Origin: BOG-908 sp964657885
Lineage (GTDB): Bacteria; Pseudomonadota; Alphaproteobacteria; Acetobacterales; Acetobacteraceae
NCBI GenBank assembly: GCA_964657885.1
Contig: CAZZWO010000160.1
Coordinates: forward strand, 1 to 7,258
Reading direction: 5' to 3'
Length of the DNA: 7,258 nt
A program made the position numbers and the translations under genes. Of this stretch, positions 1 to 6,169 are shown piece after piece. How positions within the stretch are numbered: the stretch's first letter is position 1; every line of letters begins with the position of its first letter. A model generated the notes under the pieces. That model saw only the letters and a list, made by a program, of their open reading frames with translations. It was not told the DNA's origin and did no database searches.

Positions 1-1290
1 CACCGGGGCGCGGGTCACCAGATCGGTGTCCTCGTCCACCGCACCTTCGATGCCCTGCTCGACATCGGATTCCGACACGCGGCGCACCCGATGGCCGAAC
101 TCCTGGACCACCAGCTCGGCGGTGTCGCTGTCCAGCACCTGCGTGATGGTCGCCATCACGCCCAGGCGCATCAGCGTCTTGACGACGTCGACGGCGCGGG
201 CGGCCATGCGGTTGGCCAGTTCCTGCACGGTGATCGCGTCGGGCAGCACCACGTCGCGCACCACGCGCACTTGGTCGGCGCGCAGGGCGGCGAGCTCGGC
301 GGAGCGCCGCTCACGCTCGCGCTGACGGCGCACACTCGCGAGCGAACGGGTTTTCTCGTCCTCGCCCTCGATCGCCGCCTGGACGTCGATGCGTCCGGCG
401 CGCCGGCCTTCGCCGGGGCCCTTCTTCGCAACGACAGGGGTGAGCACGCGGCGAGGGGCGGCCACACCGCCGGGGCGGCGAACCACGCCGCGGCCCTCTT
501 CCTCGTCCTCGCGGCCACGTAGCCGCAGCGTCTCAGTGGGCGTGCCCGGGGCGGCAGCCGGGCGGGCGCCGGGTGTGGCCGGACGCACGGCAGGCGCGGC
601 ACCCGGGCGGGCAGCGCCAGCGGCCGGCGCTTCGGCGGGAGCGGCGCCATTCGCGGCAGCCGAAGCGGGCTGCTCCGGGGCAGCTTCACGGGCGCGGGCC
701 TGTTCGGCCACCGCGCGGCGGGCATCTTCCTCGGCCTGGCGACGCGCATCCTCCTCGCGGCGGCGCGCTTCCTCGGCGGCCGAGAGGATGGAGATCTTTT
801 CCTGTTCGCGGCGCTCGGCCTCACGCTTGGCGTTCTCGCGCGCTTGCTCCTGCAGCACCTTCTGCTGTTCGAGCAGCACGCGCTGCCGCACGGCGAGTTC
901 GGTCGCGGTCAGCGCGCGGCCGCCCATGCCGGGACGCGCGGGACCAGCGGCGCGGCCAGTGGCCGGGGTGGCCGGCTTGGCACCTGCGGGCGTCGCGGTG
1001 TCCGGCGCGGCAGGCGGCGGGGCAGCGGGGCGGGGCGCGCCGAGGTTGGCCGGCAAGGCGGGTTGCGGCGTCGCCTGGTAAGCCGGCTTGGGGGCGCCGA
1101 CGCGCGTCTTGCGCACCTCCACCTGCACGGTCTTGGTGCGGCCGTGTGAGAAGCTCTGCTTTACCGAGCCGGCATCGACGGTCCGGCCCAGTTCGAGCCG
1201 CCCGGCAGGGCGCAGCGACAGGCGGCCCTTGGCTTCCTGTGCGGCGTCGTGCCCGTCCTGGCCCACATCGCGATCGTTGGTTTCGCTCAT
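1..1290 (-). CDS. infB: Translation initiation factor IF-2, N-terminal 430 residues (3' end outside window)
   Basis: IF2 is the GTPase that brings initiator fMet-tRNA to the 30S subunit and promotes 50S joining in the cytoplasm. The frame is open from the ATG at 1290 to base 1 with no stop. Residues about 45-60 contain SFSHGRTKTVQVEVRKTR, the basic IF2-associated motif of alphaproteobacteria. Residues about 60-125 are Ala/Pro-rich linker. Residues about 128-200 are a highly charged Glu/Arg/Gln stretch likely to form a long helix or coiled coil, followed by more Ala/Pro/Gly linker. Residues about 345-400 match the IF2_N fold (LPDAITVQELANRMA, then LMRLGVMATITQ). The window ends at DTDLVTRAPV; in the family the GTPase P-loop follows within about ten residues, so the G, II and fMet-tRNA-binding domains lie outside. 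The start is supported by its ATGA overlap with ylxR and by AGG-rich sequence (CAGGCAGGTGA) directly upstream. Confidence 0.95.
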   Translation of the reverse strand, partial: MSETNDRDVGQDGHDAAQEAKGRLSLRPAGRLELGRTVDAGSVKQSFSHGRTKTVQVEVRKTRVGAPKPAYQATPQPALPANLGAPRPAAPPPAAPDTATPAGAKPATPATGRAAGPARPGMGGRALTATELAVRQRVLLEQQKVLQEQARENAKREAERREQEKISILSAAEEARRREEDARRQAEEDARRAVAEQARAREAAPEQPASAAANGAAPAEAPAAGAARPGAAPAVRPATPGARPAAAPGTPTETLRLRGREDEEEGRGVVRRPGGVAAPRRVLTPVVAKKGPGEGRRAGRIDVQAAIEGEDEKTRSLASVRRQRERERRSAELAALRADQVRVVRDVVLPDAITVQELANRMAARAVDVVKTLMRLGVMATITQVLDSDTAELVVQEFGHRVRRVSESDVEQGIEGAVDEDTDLVTRAPV

Positions 1291-1982
1291 TCACCTGCCT
1301 GCTTGCACAACACCCGCCCGGATACCCCGGACAGGCGTAGAATCTCGTTCATCAACGCCTCGGCCAACCGGCCCGGCGCCACCGCCACATGCACCGCCTG
1401 ATCGCGCCCGAAAACCGCGCCCAGCGCTGCCTGATCCATCGGCCACGCGACGGCGATCTCCGTCCCAGGCTTCTGCGCCCCGGACAACAACCTCCGGCGC
1501 TCGTCTTCACTGCCGTCGCTGGCCTGCAATACCAGCCCGGCACGGCCCGCCTGCACCCACTCACGGGCCTTTGCGAACCCTGCCACCGCCTGTCCAGCGC
1601 GGCGTGCCAACCCAAGATGATCGGAGACGCGCCTTGCAAGCCCAGCTTGCAGGACGGCACTCAGATCGGCAGGCACGTTGACCATCCCGCGGGCCGCGCG
1701 GGCAAACGCGCCTTTTGCACGAGCGGCTTCTACCACATCGGCCCGCGCGCTCAACCACAAACCCCGTCCGGGCAGCCGCGCGGCCAGGTCTGGCACCACC
1801 TGCCTGTCGGGGCCGATCACGAAGCGAAGCATCCTGGCGCGGTCACCATGCTCCCGCGTGACGATGCACCGGCGCTGCGGCCCACGCTCCGGCTCGTCGG
1901 GTTCGCCCTCGCCGGTGTCCGGAAATTGCGTTCCCTGAACCGGCAGATGGTGCGCCGGGTCAGCCGTTTGAAGTCTCCTCAT
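1287..1982 (-). CDS. ylxR: YlxR/DUF448 RNA-binding protein with C-terminal L7Ae-like domain
   Basis: Small cytoplasmic protein coded between nusA and infB in many bacteria; family members bind RNA, and the precise role is not settled. Numbered from the ATG at 1982 (231 residues), residues about 33-108 form the DUF448 domain, with the diagnostic RRCIVTRE (37-44), LRFVIGPDRQVVPDLAARLPGRGLW and AKGAFARAARG. Residues about 120-212 look like an L7Ae/L30e-type RNA-binding fold (HLGLARRAGQAVAGFAKA, then a hydrophobic AGLVLQASD strand). This two-domain form is the usual alphaproteobacterial arrangement. The last codon TGA shares three bases with the infB ATG (ATGA), suggesting translational coupling. 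The start is uncertain: ATG at 1982 is chosen because it gives the smallest overlap with nusA (23 nt), but ATG at 2000 or GTG at 2024 are possible in the same frame, and none has a convincing ribosome-binding site. Confidence 0.88.
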   Translation of the reverse strand: MRRLQTADPAHHLPVQGTQFPDTGEGEPDEPERGPQRRCIVTREHGDRARMLRFVIGPDRQVVPDLAARLPGRGLWLSARADVVEAARAKGAFARAARGMVNVPADLSAVLQAGLARRVSDHLGLARRAGQAVAGFAKAREWVQAGRAGLVLQASDGSEDERRRLLSGAQKPGTEIAVAWPMDQAALGAVFGRDQAVHVAVAPGRLAEALMNEILRLSGVSGRVLCKQAGE

Positions 1983-3519
1983 CCGCGCCGGCCTGGCCAT
2001 CGGTGGCAGGAGCAGCCTCGTCACCTTCGAACCAGTGGGCGCGGGCCGCCATGATCACTTCGTTGGCAGTGGCCTCGTCCACGGCGTCGGCGCCGAGGAT
2101 TTCGACCAACTCGTCACCGGCAAGGTCCGCGAGGTCGTCGAGCGTCTTGACGCCCTTCTCGCCCAGGGTGACCAGCATCTGCGGCGTGAACAGCTCGAAG
2201 GCGGCAACCTCGTCGGTGACGCCGAGCGCCTGACGCTTTTCGGTCAGTCCCTCGTCGCGCTGCACCAGGAACTGCTCGGCGCGGCGGATCAGTTCGTCGG
2301 CAACGTTCTCGTCGAAGCCTTCGATCTCGGCAAGTTCGTCGCGCTCGACGAAAGCCAGTTCCTCGATCGAATTGAAGCCCTCGGTGACCAGCAGGCCGGC
2401 GATCACGTCATCCACGTCGAGCGCTTCGACGAACAGGCCGGTGCGGCGGCGGAACTCCTCCTGCCGGCGCTCGCTCTCCTCCGCCTCGGTCAGGATGTCG
2501 ATGTCCCAGCGGGTGAGCTGGCTGGCGAGGCGCACGTTCTGGCCGCGGCGGCCGATGGCGAGCGAAAGCTGCTCGTCGGGCACCACCACTTCGACCCGGC
2601 CGGCTTCCTCGTCCATCACCACCTTGGTCACTTCGGCGGGGGCCAGCGCATTCACCACGAAAGTCGCCGATTGCGGCGACCACGGGATGATGTCGATCTT
2701 TTCGCCCTGCAGTTCCTGTACCACCGCCTGCACGCGGCTGCCGCGCATGCCGACGCAGGCGCCGACCGGATCGATCGAGCTGTCGCGGCTGATCACCGCC
2801 ATCTTGGCGCGGCTGCCGGGATCGCGCGCCACCGCCTTGATTTCGATGATGCCGTCGTAGATTTCCGGCACTTCCTGCGCAAACAATTTTGCCAAGAAAG
2901 CAGGATGCGTGCGACTGAGGAAGATTTGCGGCCCGCGAATTTCCTCGCGCACATCATAGATGTAAGCGCGCACCCGATCGCCGTTGCGGAAGCTCTCGCG
3001 CGGGATCAGCTCGTCACGCCGCAGCAATGCTTCGGACTTGCCGAGATCGACCATGAGGTTGCCGTACTCGGTACGCTTGACCACGCCGTTGATGATCTCC
3101 CCCACGCGGTCCTTGAACTCGTCGAATTGGCGGCGGCGCTCGTACTCGCGAACCCGCTGCACGATCACCTGCTTGGCGGTCTGTGCCGCGATCCGGCCGA
3201 AGTCGATCGGCGGCAGCGGATCGACGATGAACTGGCCGAGATCGAGGTCGGGCCTGAACTTTTTCGCAATATGGACGGGGATCTGGGTTTCTTCGTTCTC
3301 CACCGTCTCGACCAGCTCGGTCCAGCGCGACAGGCGGACATCGCCGGTGCGGCGGTCGATGGTGGCGCGGATATCCTTCTCGTGACCGTATTTGGCGCGG
3401 CCGGCTTTCTGGATCGCCTGTTCCATCGCCTCGAGGACTTCCTCGCGATCGATCGATTTCTCGCGCGCCACGGCATCGGCAACCAGCAGCAATTCGGGGC
3501 GGGAGACGGCGGTATCCAT
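1960..3519 (-). CDS. nusA: Transcription termination/antitermination protein NusA
   Basis: NusA binds RNA polymerase and nascent RNA, modulating pausing, intrinsic termination and rRNA antitermination. The 519-residue product is typical of the long proteobacterial form. The N-terminal polymerase-binding domain is about 1-130 (LEAMEQAIQKAGRAKYG near 29-45). An S1 domain spans about 135-202 (VGEIINGVVKR, LVDLG-type strand, IFLSRTHPAFLAKLF after it). KH1 has its GMRG loop at 257-260 and KH2 has GRRG at 323-326 (LSLAIGRRGQNVRLASQLT). Two helix-hairpin-helix acidic repeats follow: about 375-415 (LLVTEGFNSIEELAF, EIEGFDENVADEL) and about 448-492 (TLGEKGVKTLDDLADL), then a disordered acidic tail. 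The ATG at 3519 has only a weak GGGA site upstream and lies 50 nt after rimP; both should be on one transcript. The 3' end overlaps the start of ylxR. Confidence 0.97.
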   Translation of the reverse strand: MDTAVSRPELLLVADAVAREKSIDREEVLEAMEQAIQKAGRAKYGHEKDIRATIDRRTGDVRLSRWTELVETVENEETQIPVHIAKKFRPDLDLGQFIVDPLPPIDFGRIAAQTAKQVIVQRVREYERRRQFDEFKDRVGEIINGVVKRTEYGNLMVDLGKSEALLRRDELIPRESFRNGDRVRAYIYDVREEIRGPQIFLSRTHPAFLAKLFAQEVPEIYDGIIEIKAVARDPGSRAKMAVISRDSSIDPVGACVGMRGSRVQAVVQELQGEKIDIIPWSPQSATFVVNALAPAEVTKVVMDEEAGRVEVVVPDEQLSLAIGRRGQNVRLASQLTRWDIDILTEAEESERRQEEFRRRTGLFVEALDVDDVIAGLLVTEGFNSIEELAFVERDELAEIEGFDENVADELIRRAEQFLVQRDEGLTEKRQALGVTDEVAAFELFTPQMLVTLGEKGVKTLDDLADLAGDELVEILGADAVDEATANEVIMAARAHWFEGDEAAPATDGQAGADEETSNG

Positions 3520-3569
3520 GGTCGGTATCCCAGTTGTTTTTGCGGGCAGGCTTTGTTGAAAGTTTTGTG

Positions 3570-4097
3570 TCAGTTCTCGGGCTTTGCAGGAGCAGACGCG
3601 GCAATCAGCGCATCCGTCAGCACCAGCCTGGCTTTCCTCACATCCGCCAGCGGCAACGACACTTCGCTGCCGTCTTCCAGCCGCAGCCGGCCGTGGCTCG
3701 CATCGGCGCCCAGGACGATGCCGGAGAAGCGGCGGCGGCCGTCCACCGGCATGTTGGTTTCGGCCTTCGCCAAATGGCCCGAGAAGCGGTTCCAGTCCTT
3801 TGCCCGGGTCAGCGGGCGGTCAATGCCGGCGGAGCTCACCTCCAGCGTCCATTCGCCGGGAATGGGATCGTCCACGTCGAGCACGGCACCAACGGCATAG
3901 CTGATCGCCTCGCAATCCTCCACCGCGATCAGCTGGCCATCCGCACGGTCCGCCATGATCTGCACCGTCGGCTTTTCACGGCCGAGCACCGCCACGCGCA
4001 CCAGCTCGTAGCCCATGCCGCCCAGCGTCGGTCCGACGATAGCGGCGATGCGGCCTTCCAGGCCCGTATGGTTCAGCAGGTCTTCGTGTGTGTCCAA
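3570..4097 (-). CDS. rimP: Ribosome maturation factor RimP
   Basis: RimP binds the 30S subunit and assists late assembly around S12. The product is 175 residues. The N-terminal alpha/beta domain is about 12-90, with GYELVRV (29-35), the PTVQIMADRADG strand-turn and VEDCEAIS. The family signature EVSSAGIDRPLTRAKDW runs from 86 to 102 (consensus EVSSPGLDRPL, here Ala replaces Pro). The C-terminal SH3-like domain is about 104-162 (FSGIVLG, LRLEDGSEVSLPLADVRKARLV). The first in-frame start is TTG at 4097, directly after the U-tract of the leader terminator; no ATG or GTG occurs upstream in frame, and the first internal ATG (codon 28) would cut into the conserved domain. No Shine-Dalgarno sequence precedes the TTG. 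It is the first gene of the rimP-nusA-ylxR-infB operon. Confidence 0.95.
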   Translation of the reverse strand: MDTHEDLLNHTGLEGRIAAIVGPTLGGMGYELVRVAVLGREKPTVQIMADRADGQLIAVEDCEAISYAVGAVLDVDDPIPGEWTLEVSSAGIDRPLTRAKDWNRFSGHLAKAETNMPVDGRRRFSGIVLGADASHGRLRLEDGSEVSLPLADVRKARLVLTDALIAASAPAKPEN

Positions 4098-4151
4098 AAC
4101 AAAAAAGGCGGCCCGCGAAGGCCACCCCCCGAGAGCGGAAGATGTAGGAAT
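4098..4151 (-). promoter_or_regulatory. Putative rimP leader (transcription attenuation element)
   Basis: This is the stretch between the predicted start of transcription (about 4151, inferred from the promoter-like pair) and the rimP start codon. Seen directly: a pyrimidine-rich segment, CTCTC followed by six G residues, then the terminator hairpin and U-tract. Established knowledge: a 'rimP leader' with a 3' terminator has been proposed as an attenuator ahead of the rimP-nusA-infB operon in alphaproteobacteria. The position and form here fit that class, but membership is by recollection and layout, not by a covariance search. NusA, made from this operon, is a natural candidate for feedback on such a terminator (inference). 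The upstream end is approximate. Confidence 0.5.
4101..4126 (-). terminator. Intrinsic terminator in the rimP leader (likely attenuator)
   Basis: On the minus strand GGTGGCC (4126-4120), a six-base loop TTCGCG, then GGCCGCC (4113-4107) form a 7-bp stem with one G-U pair, followed at once by six T residues (4106-4101). This is a textbook Rho-independent terminator reading toward rimP. No minus-strand gene lies upstream that it could serve, since the MAPEG gene is on the other strand, so it probably interrupts transcripts of the rimP operon itself. The T-run ends 3 nt before the TTG start. Confidence 0.8.
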
Positions 4152-4157
4152 GCCTTC

Positions 4158-4186
4158 GAAGTAGAGGCATCGCGGCCGAAAAGCAA
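4158..4186 (-). promoter_or_regulatory. Putative sigma70-type promoter for the rimP-nusA-ylxR-infB operon
   Basis: Reading the minus strand, TTGCTT (4186-4181) and TACTTC (4163-4158) are separated by exactly 17 bp. The -35 element matches TTGACA at four of six positions and the -10 element matches TATAAT at three of six. Location is favourable: the predicted start would lie near 4151, giving a leader of about 50 nt that ends in the terminator before rimP. The match is only moderate and no transcript data are available. Confidence 0.4.
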
Positions 4187-4200
4187 GGCCGGCGCAGCAA

Positions 4201-4235
4201 CCGGCATGCGCGTCTCCCCCGCGCGTACATGCCGG
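4201..4235. repeat. Interrupted inverted repeat in the rimP/MAPEG divergent intergenic region
   Basis: The arms CCGGCATG (4201-4208) and CATGCCGG (4228-4235) are perfect 8-bp complements. An inner CGCG/CGCG pair (4209-4212 with 4222-4225) extends the stem, with a two-base TA bulge on the right arm and a 9-base loop TCTCCCCCG. It lies upstream of the rimP promoter-like pair and about 60 bp before the MAPEG start. It has no T-run on either side, so it is not a terminator. It could be an operator or, if transcription begins farther upstream, a leader stem; function unknown. Confidence 0.5.
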
Positions 4236-4280
4236 CCACCTTGCCAGTCACCGTTCATGTGGACCATGCATCGGCCAACC

Positions 4281-4285
4281 AAGGA
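4281..4285 (+). promoter_or_regulatory. Ribosome-binding site of the MAPEG gene
   Basis: AAGGA with a 9-base gap to the ATG at 4295. It decides the start: the frame is open back to an ATG at 4229, but that would add 22 hydrophilic residues that are not part of the family fold and lacks such a site. Confidence 0.7.
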
Positions 4286-4294
4286 ACGAAACGA

Positions 4295-4696
4295 ATGATC
4301 CTGCACCAACCCGTCGTGACACTCATCGCGGCCGGCCTCCTCGGGCTGCTGTTCATCGCACTCAGCGCGCGGGTGGTGATGGGCCGCACCACGGGCAAGA
4401 TCATGCTCGGCACCGGGCAGGACGAGGCGGGTCCGTTCTACATGGCGATGCGTGCACACGCGAACTTCGCTGAATACGTGCCCTTCTGCCTGGTGCTCGT
4501 CGGGCTGCTGGAGCTTCGCTCCGGCGCAACCGTGCTGGTCAAGGTCCTGGCCGCGGTGCTGGTCCTGGCGCGCGTTGCCCACCCGGTCGGCATGGCGATG
4601 AAAGCCCCCAACCCGTTCCGGGCCGGAGGTTTCATCGGCACGATCCTGGTGCTGGCCGCCGGCAGCATCGCCGCTTTGTTCGCCGCTCTCGGCTAG
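4295..4696 (+). CDS. MAPEG-family membrane protein
   Basis: Predicted inner-membrane protein of 133 residues, a usual length for bacterial MAPEG proteins (relatives of microsomal glutathione transferase and leukotriene C4 synthase). Four hydrophobic helices are visible: about 5-27, 61-75, 79-98 and 112-132. The diagnostic motif RAHANFAEYVPF runs from 53 to 64 in the loop into helix two, where the family has R-x-H-x-N-x-x-E-Y. ARVAHPVGM at 92-100 fits the conserved segment after helix three. Family members use glutathione or related thiols in detoxification, but for bacterial proteins of this branch the substrate is generally unknown, so no reaction is assigned. The gene is single, transcribed away from rimP, and ends convergent with the small ORF to its right. 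A TTGCCA at 4241-4246 with CATGCA 17 bp later is a weak promoter candidate. Confidence 0.88.
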   Translation: MILHQPVVTLIAAGLLGLLFIALSARVVMGRTTGKIMLGTGQDEAGPFYMAMRAHANFAEYVPFCLVLVGLLELRSGATVLVKVLAAVLVLARVAHPVGMAMKAPNPFRAGGFIGTILVLAAGSIAALFAALG

Positions 4697-4703
4697 CGAG
4701 GAT

Positions 4704-4722
4704 CGGCCTGCGCTGAAGGCCG
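4704..4722. terminator. GC hairpin between convergent genes, possible weak bidirectional terminator
   Basis: CGGCCT (4704-4709) and AGGCCG (4717-4722) form a 6-bp stem around a 7-base loop, 7 bp after the MAPEG stop and 4 bp beyond the stop of the opposing small ORF. There is no clear T-run on either strand, so it would be a non-canonical terminator at best. Confidence 0.3.
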
Positions 4723-4726
4723 GGCG

Positions 4727-4936
4727 TCAGATGTCTTTCGCCTGGTCCTTTCCGGCTTCGGGATGGATCGGGGCGACCTCGCTCTGCAGGCGGTCCGTTC
4801 CGCCGTAGCCACCATGGCTCTCTTCTCCGGCGGCACCTGCCGGGACGCCGTGTTTCATGCCGGTGTCCTTGTCGGTGAGGTGCGAGCTCTCGTCGGTCTC
4901 CGGCTTGCCGGCATTCTTGTTTCTGATCTCGGCCAA
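4727..4936 (-). CDS. Small hydrophilic hypothetical protein (69 aa)
   Basis: Not recognised. The frame starts with TTG at 4936, preceded by an A-rich AAAGGGG Shine-Dalgarno sequence (4951-4945) at a spacing of 8 nt, which is the main support for translation. The product is 69 residues and strongly polar: 13 Asp/Glu, 8 Lys/Arg, 4 His, no Cys, no signal peptide and no membrane segment. It is rich in Gly and probably largely disordered; segments such as HLTDKDTGMKHGVPAGAAGEE and HGGYGGTD look like the small stress-associated or unstructured proteins common in such genomes, but no function is assigned. A shorter product could start at the ATG at 4858. It lies 54 nt downstream of the aminotransferase on the same strand and could be on that transcript or have its own promoter. 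An inverted repeat covers its ribosome-binding site. Confidence 0.6.
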   Translation of the reverse strand: MAEIRNKNAGKPETDESSHLTDKDTGMKHGVPAGAAGEESHGGYGGTDRLQSEVAPIHPEAGKDQAKDI

Positions 4937-4938
4937 GG

Positions 4939-4979
4939 CTGTTTCCCCTTTCGAAGCGGTTTTATGAAAGCTGAAACAG
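4939..4979 (-). promoter_or_regulatory. Interrupted inverted repeat covering the small ORF ribosome-binding site
   Basis: Outer arms CTGTTTC (4939-4945) and GAAACAG (4973-4979) are perfect complements. Inside them CTTTC (4948-4952) and GAAAG (4966-4970) also pair, separated by two short unpaired strands, with a 13-base loop. In minus-strand RNA the two stems include most of the AAAGGGG site and end two bases before the TTG. There is no T-run, so a terminator is unlikely; a role in controlling translation of the small ORF is inference. Confidence 0.4.
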
Positions 4980-4990
4980 GGGGCGCCGGA

Positions 4991-6169
4991 TCAGGTTGCG
5001 TGCTGCAAGGAAGCAGCGCCCACCGCCTCGGCCACGCTTTCGGCGACACGATGGGCCTGCGCCTCGGTCAGGTCCGGGTGGATCGGCAGCGCCAGGATGC
5101 GGGTCGCGAGGTCTTCCGAGACTGGCAGCCCGCTGCCCCGGTGATGCGGCGCATAGGCCGGCTGATGGTGCAGCGGTCGCGGGTAGTAGATCGCGGTCGG
5201 CACCCCGGCCGCCCGCAGATGCGCCTGCACACCGTCCCGCGTGGCGCTGTCCGGCAGCAGGATCGCGTAGATCGCCCAGGCGCTGCTGCTGTCCGCGACC
5301 CTCACCGGAACCAGCACCTTGTCCGCCAGAGCGGCGTCGTAAATCGCCGCGATGCGTTCGCGTGCTGCCAGCTCGTCGTCGAAGACGTCGAGTTTGGCGA
5401 GCAGGATGGCCGCCTGCAGCGTATCCAGCCGGCCGTTCATGCCGGTTCGCAACACCTCGTAGCGGGTGGTGCCTTCGCCATGCGTGCGCAGGCTGCGATA
5501 GAGCGCCGCCCGCTCCTCGCTGCCGGTGAGCAACGCGCCGCCATCGCCATAGCCGCCGAGCGGCTTGCTGGGGAAAAAGCTGATGGCGGTGGCGTCCGCC
5601 TCGGCGCCCAGCTTCCGGCCGGCGAGCGAGGCGCCGAAGCTCTGGGCGCAATCGTCCAGCAGGAACAGGTTTTCGGCAGCGGCGACCTCGCGCAAGGCGG
5701 GCCACGGCGCCGGCTGGCCGAACAGATCGACCCCGACCAGCGCACGAGGCCTGAGCACACCCTCGGCGCGCACCGAGGCGATGCGGCGCTTCAGGTCCTC
5801 CGGATCGATCTGGAAGGTCCGCGGGTCGACATCGACGAACACCGGCGTCGCACCGAGCACCAGGGGTACTTCCGCGGTAGCGGTGTAGGTGAAGGCGGGC
5901 AGGAACACCGCGTGGCCGCGGCCGATGCCCTCGGCCATCATGGCGATCTGCAGGGCGTCGGTGCCGGAGCTGACGGTCACGCAATGGGCGGCGCCGGCGT
6001 ACGCCGCAAGGCGCTGTTCGAGCTCGCGCACCTCGGGGCCGAGCACGAACTGGCAATGCGCCAGAACCGCTTCGAGCCGCGCCCGCATCGCCGGCTCGAT
6101 GCGGCGCTGCTGTGCCTTGAGGTCCAGGAAAGCAATCGGGACGTCGCGGGGAGAGACGGTATCGTTCAT
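4991..6169 (-). CDS. DegT/DnrJ/EryC1/StrS-family sugar aminotransferase, WbpE-like
   Basis: PLP enzyme that transfers an amino group, usually from glutamate, to a keto sugar nucleotide in the cytoplasm. The 392 residues are full length for the family. Seen: FLDLKAQQ (14-21), VLGPEVRELE (42-51), SSGTDALQIA (67-76) for phosphate binding, PAFTYTATAE (91-100), LDDCAQSFGA (171-180) with the Asp and Gln that contact the PLP ring, SFFPSKPLGGYGDGG (197-211) with Lys202 as the probable Schiff-base lysine, and GMNGRLDTLQAAIL (243-256). The overall pattern is close to WbpE/WlbC, which aminate C3 of a UDP-3-keto-GlcNAc acid. The adjacent 4,6-dehydratase would instead supply a 4-keto sugar, so the position aminated is unresolved. 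The ATG at 6169 overlaps the upstream stop (ATGA), indicating translational coupling. Likely role: an amino sugar for O-antigen, capsule or exopolysaccharide. Confidence 0.9.
   Translation of the reverse strand: MNDTVSPRDVPIAFLDLKAQQRRIEPAMRARLEAVLAHCQFVLGPEVRELEQRLAAYAGAAHCVTVSSGTDALQIAMMAEGIGRGHAVFLPAFTYTATAEVPLVLGATPVFVDVDPRTFQIDPEDLKRRIASVRAEGVLRPRALVGVDLFGQPAPWPALREVAAAENLFLLDDCAQSFGASLAGRKLGAEADATAISFFPSKPLGGYGDGGALLTGSEERAALYRSLRTHGEGTTRYEVLRTGMNGRLDTLQAAILLAKLDVFDDELAARERIAAIYDAALADKVLVPVRVADSSSAWAIYAILLPDSATRDGVQAHLRAAGVPTAIYYPRPLHHQPAYAPHHRGSGLPVSEDLATRILALPIHPDLTEAQAHRVAESVAEAVGAASLQHAT

Noticed and set aside
600..830. Repetitive GC-rich Ala/Glu/Arg codons as a possible DNA repeat
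   Set aside because: Degenerate low-complexity coding sequence of the IF2 linker and charged helix; no exact tandem unit or CRISPR-like spacing seen.
171..1294. Minus-strand frames at 171-824 and 821-1294, and plus-strand frames across the same region
   Set aside because: Arg/Ala/Pro-rich off-frame readings of the low-complexity IF2 N-terminal region; the infB frame is open across all of it from the ATG at 1290.
2035..3900. Very long plus-strand open frame (621 codons) opposite nusA and rimP
   Set aside because: Shadow of high-GC codon bias; its translation is His/Asp/Leu-rich with no domain, while the minus strand encodes unmistakable NusA and RimP.
4150..4170. Hairpin ATGCCT/AGGCAT as part of the rimP leader
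   Set aside because: Only 6 bp with a 9-base loop, and it overlaps the predicted -10 element, so it is probably not transcribed in full.
4229..4294. N-terminal extension of the MAPEG protein to the ATG at 4229
   Set aside because: The extra 22 residues are not part of the family fold, and a good AAGGA site sits before the ATG at 4295.
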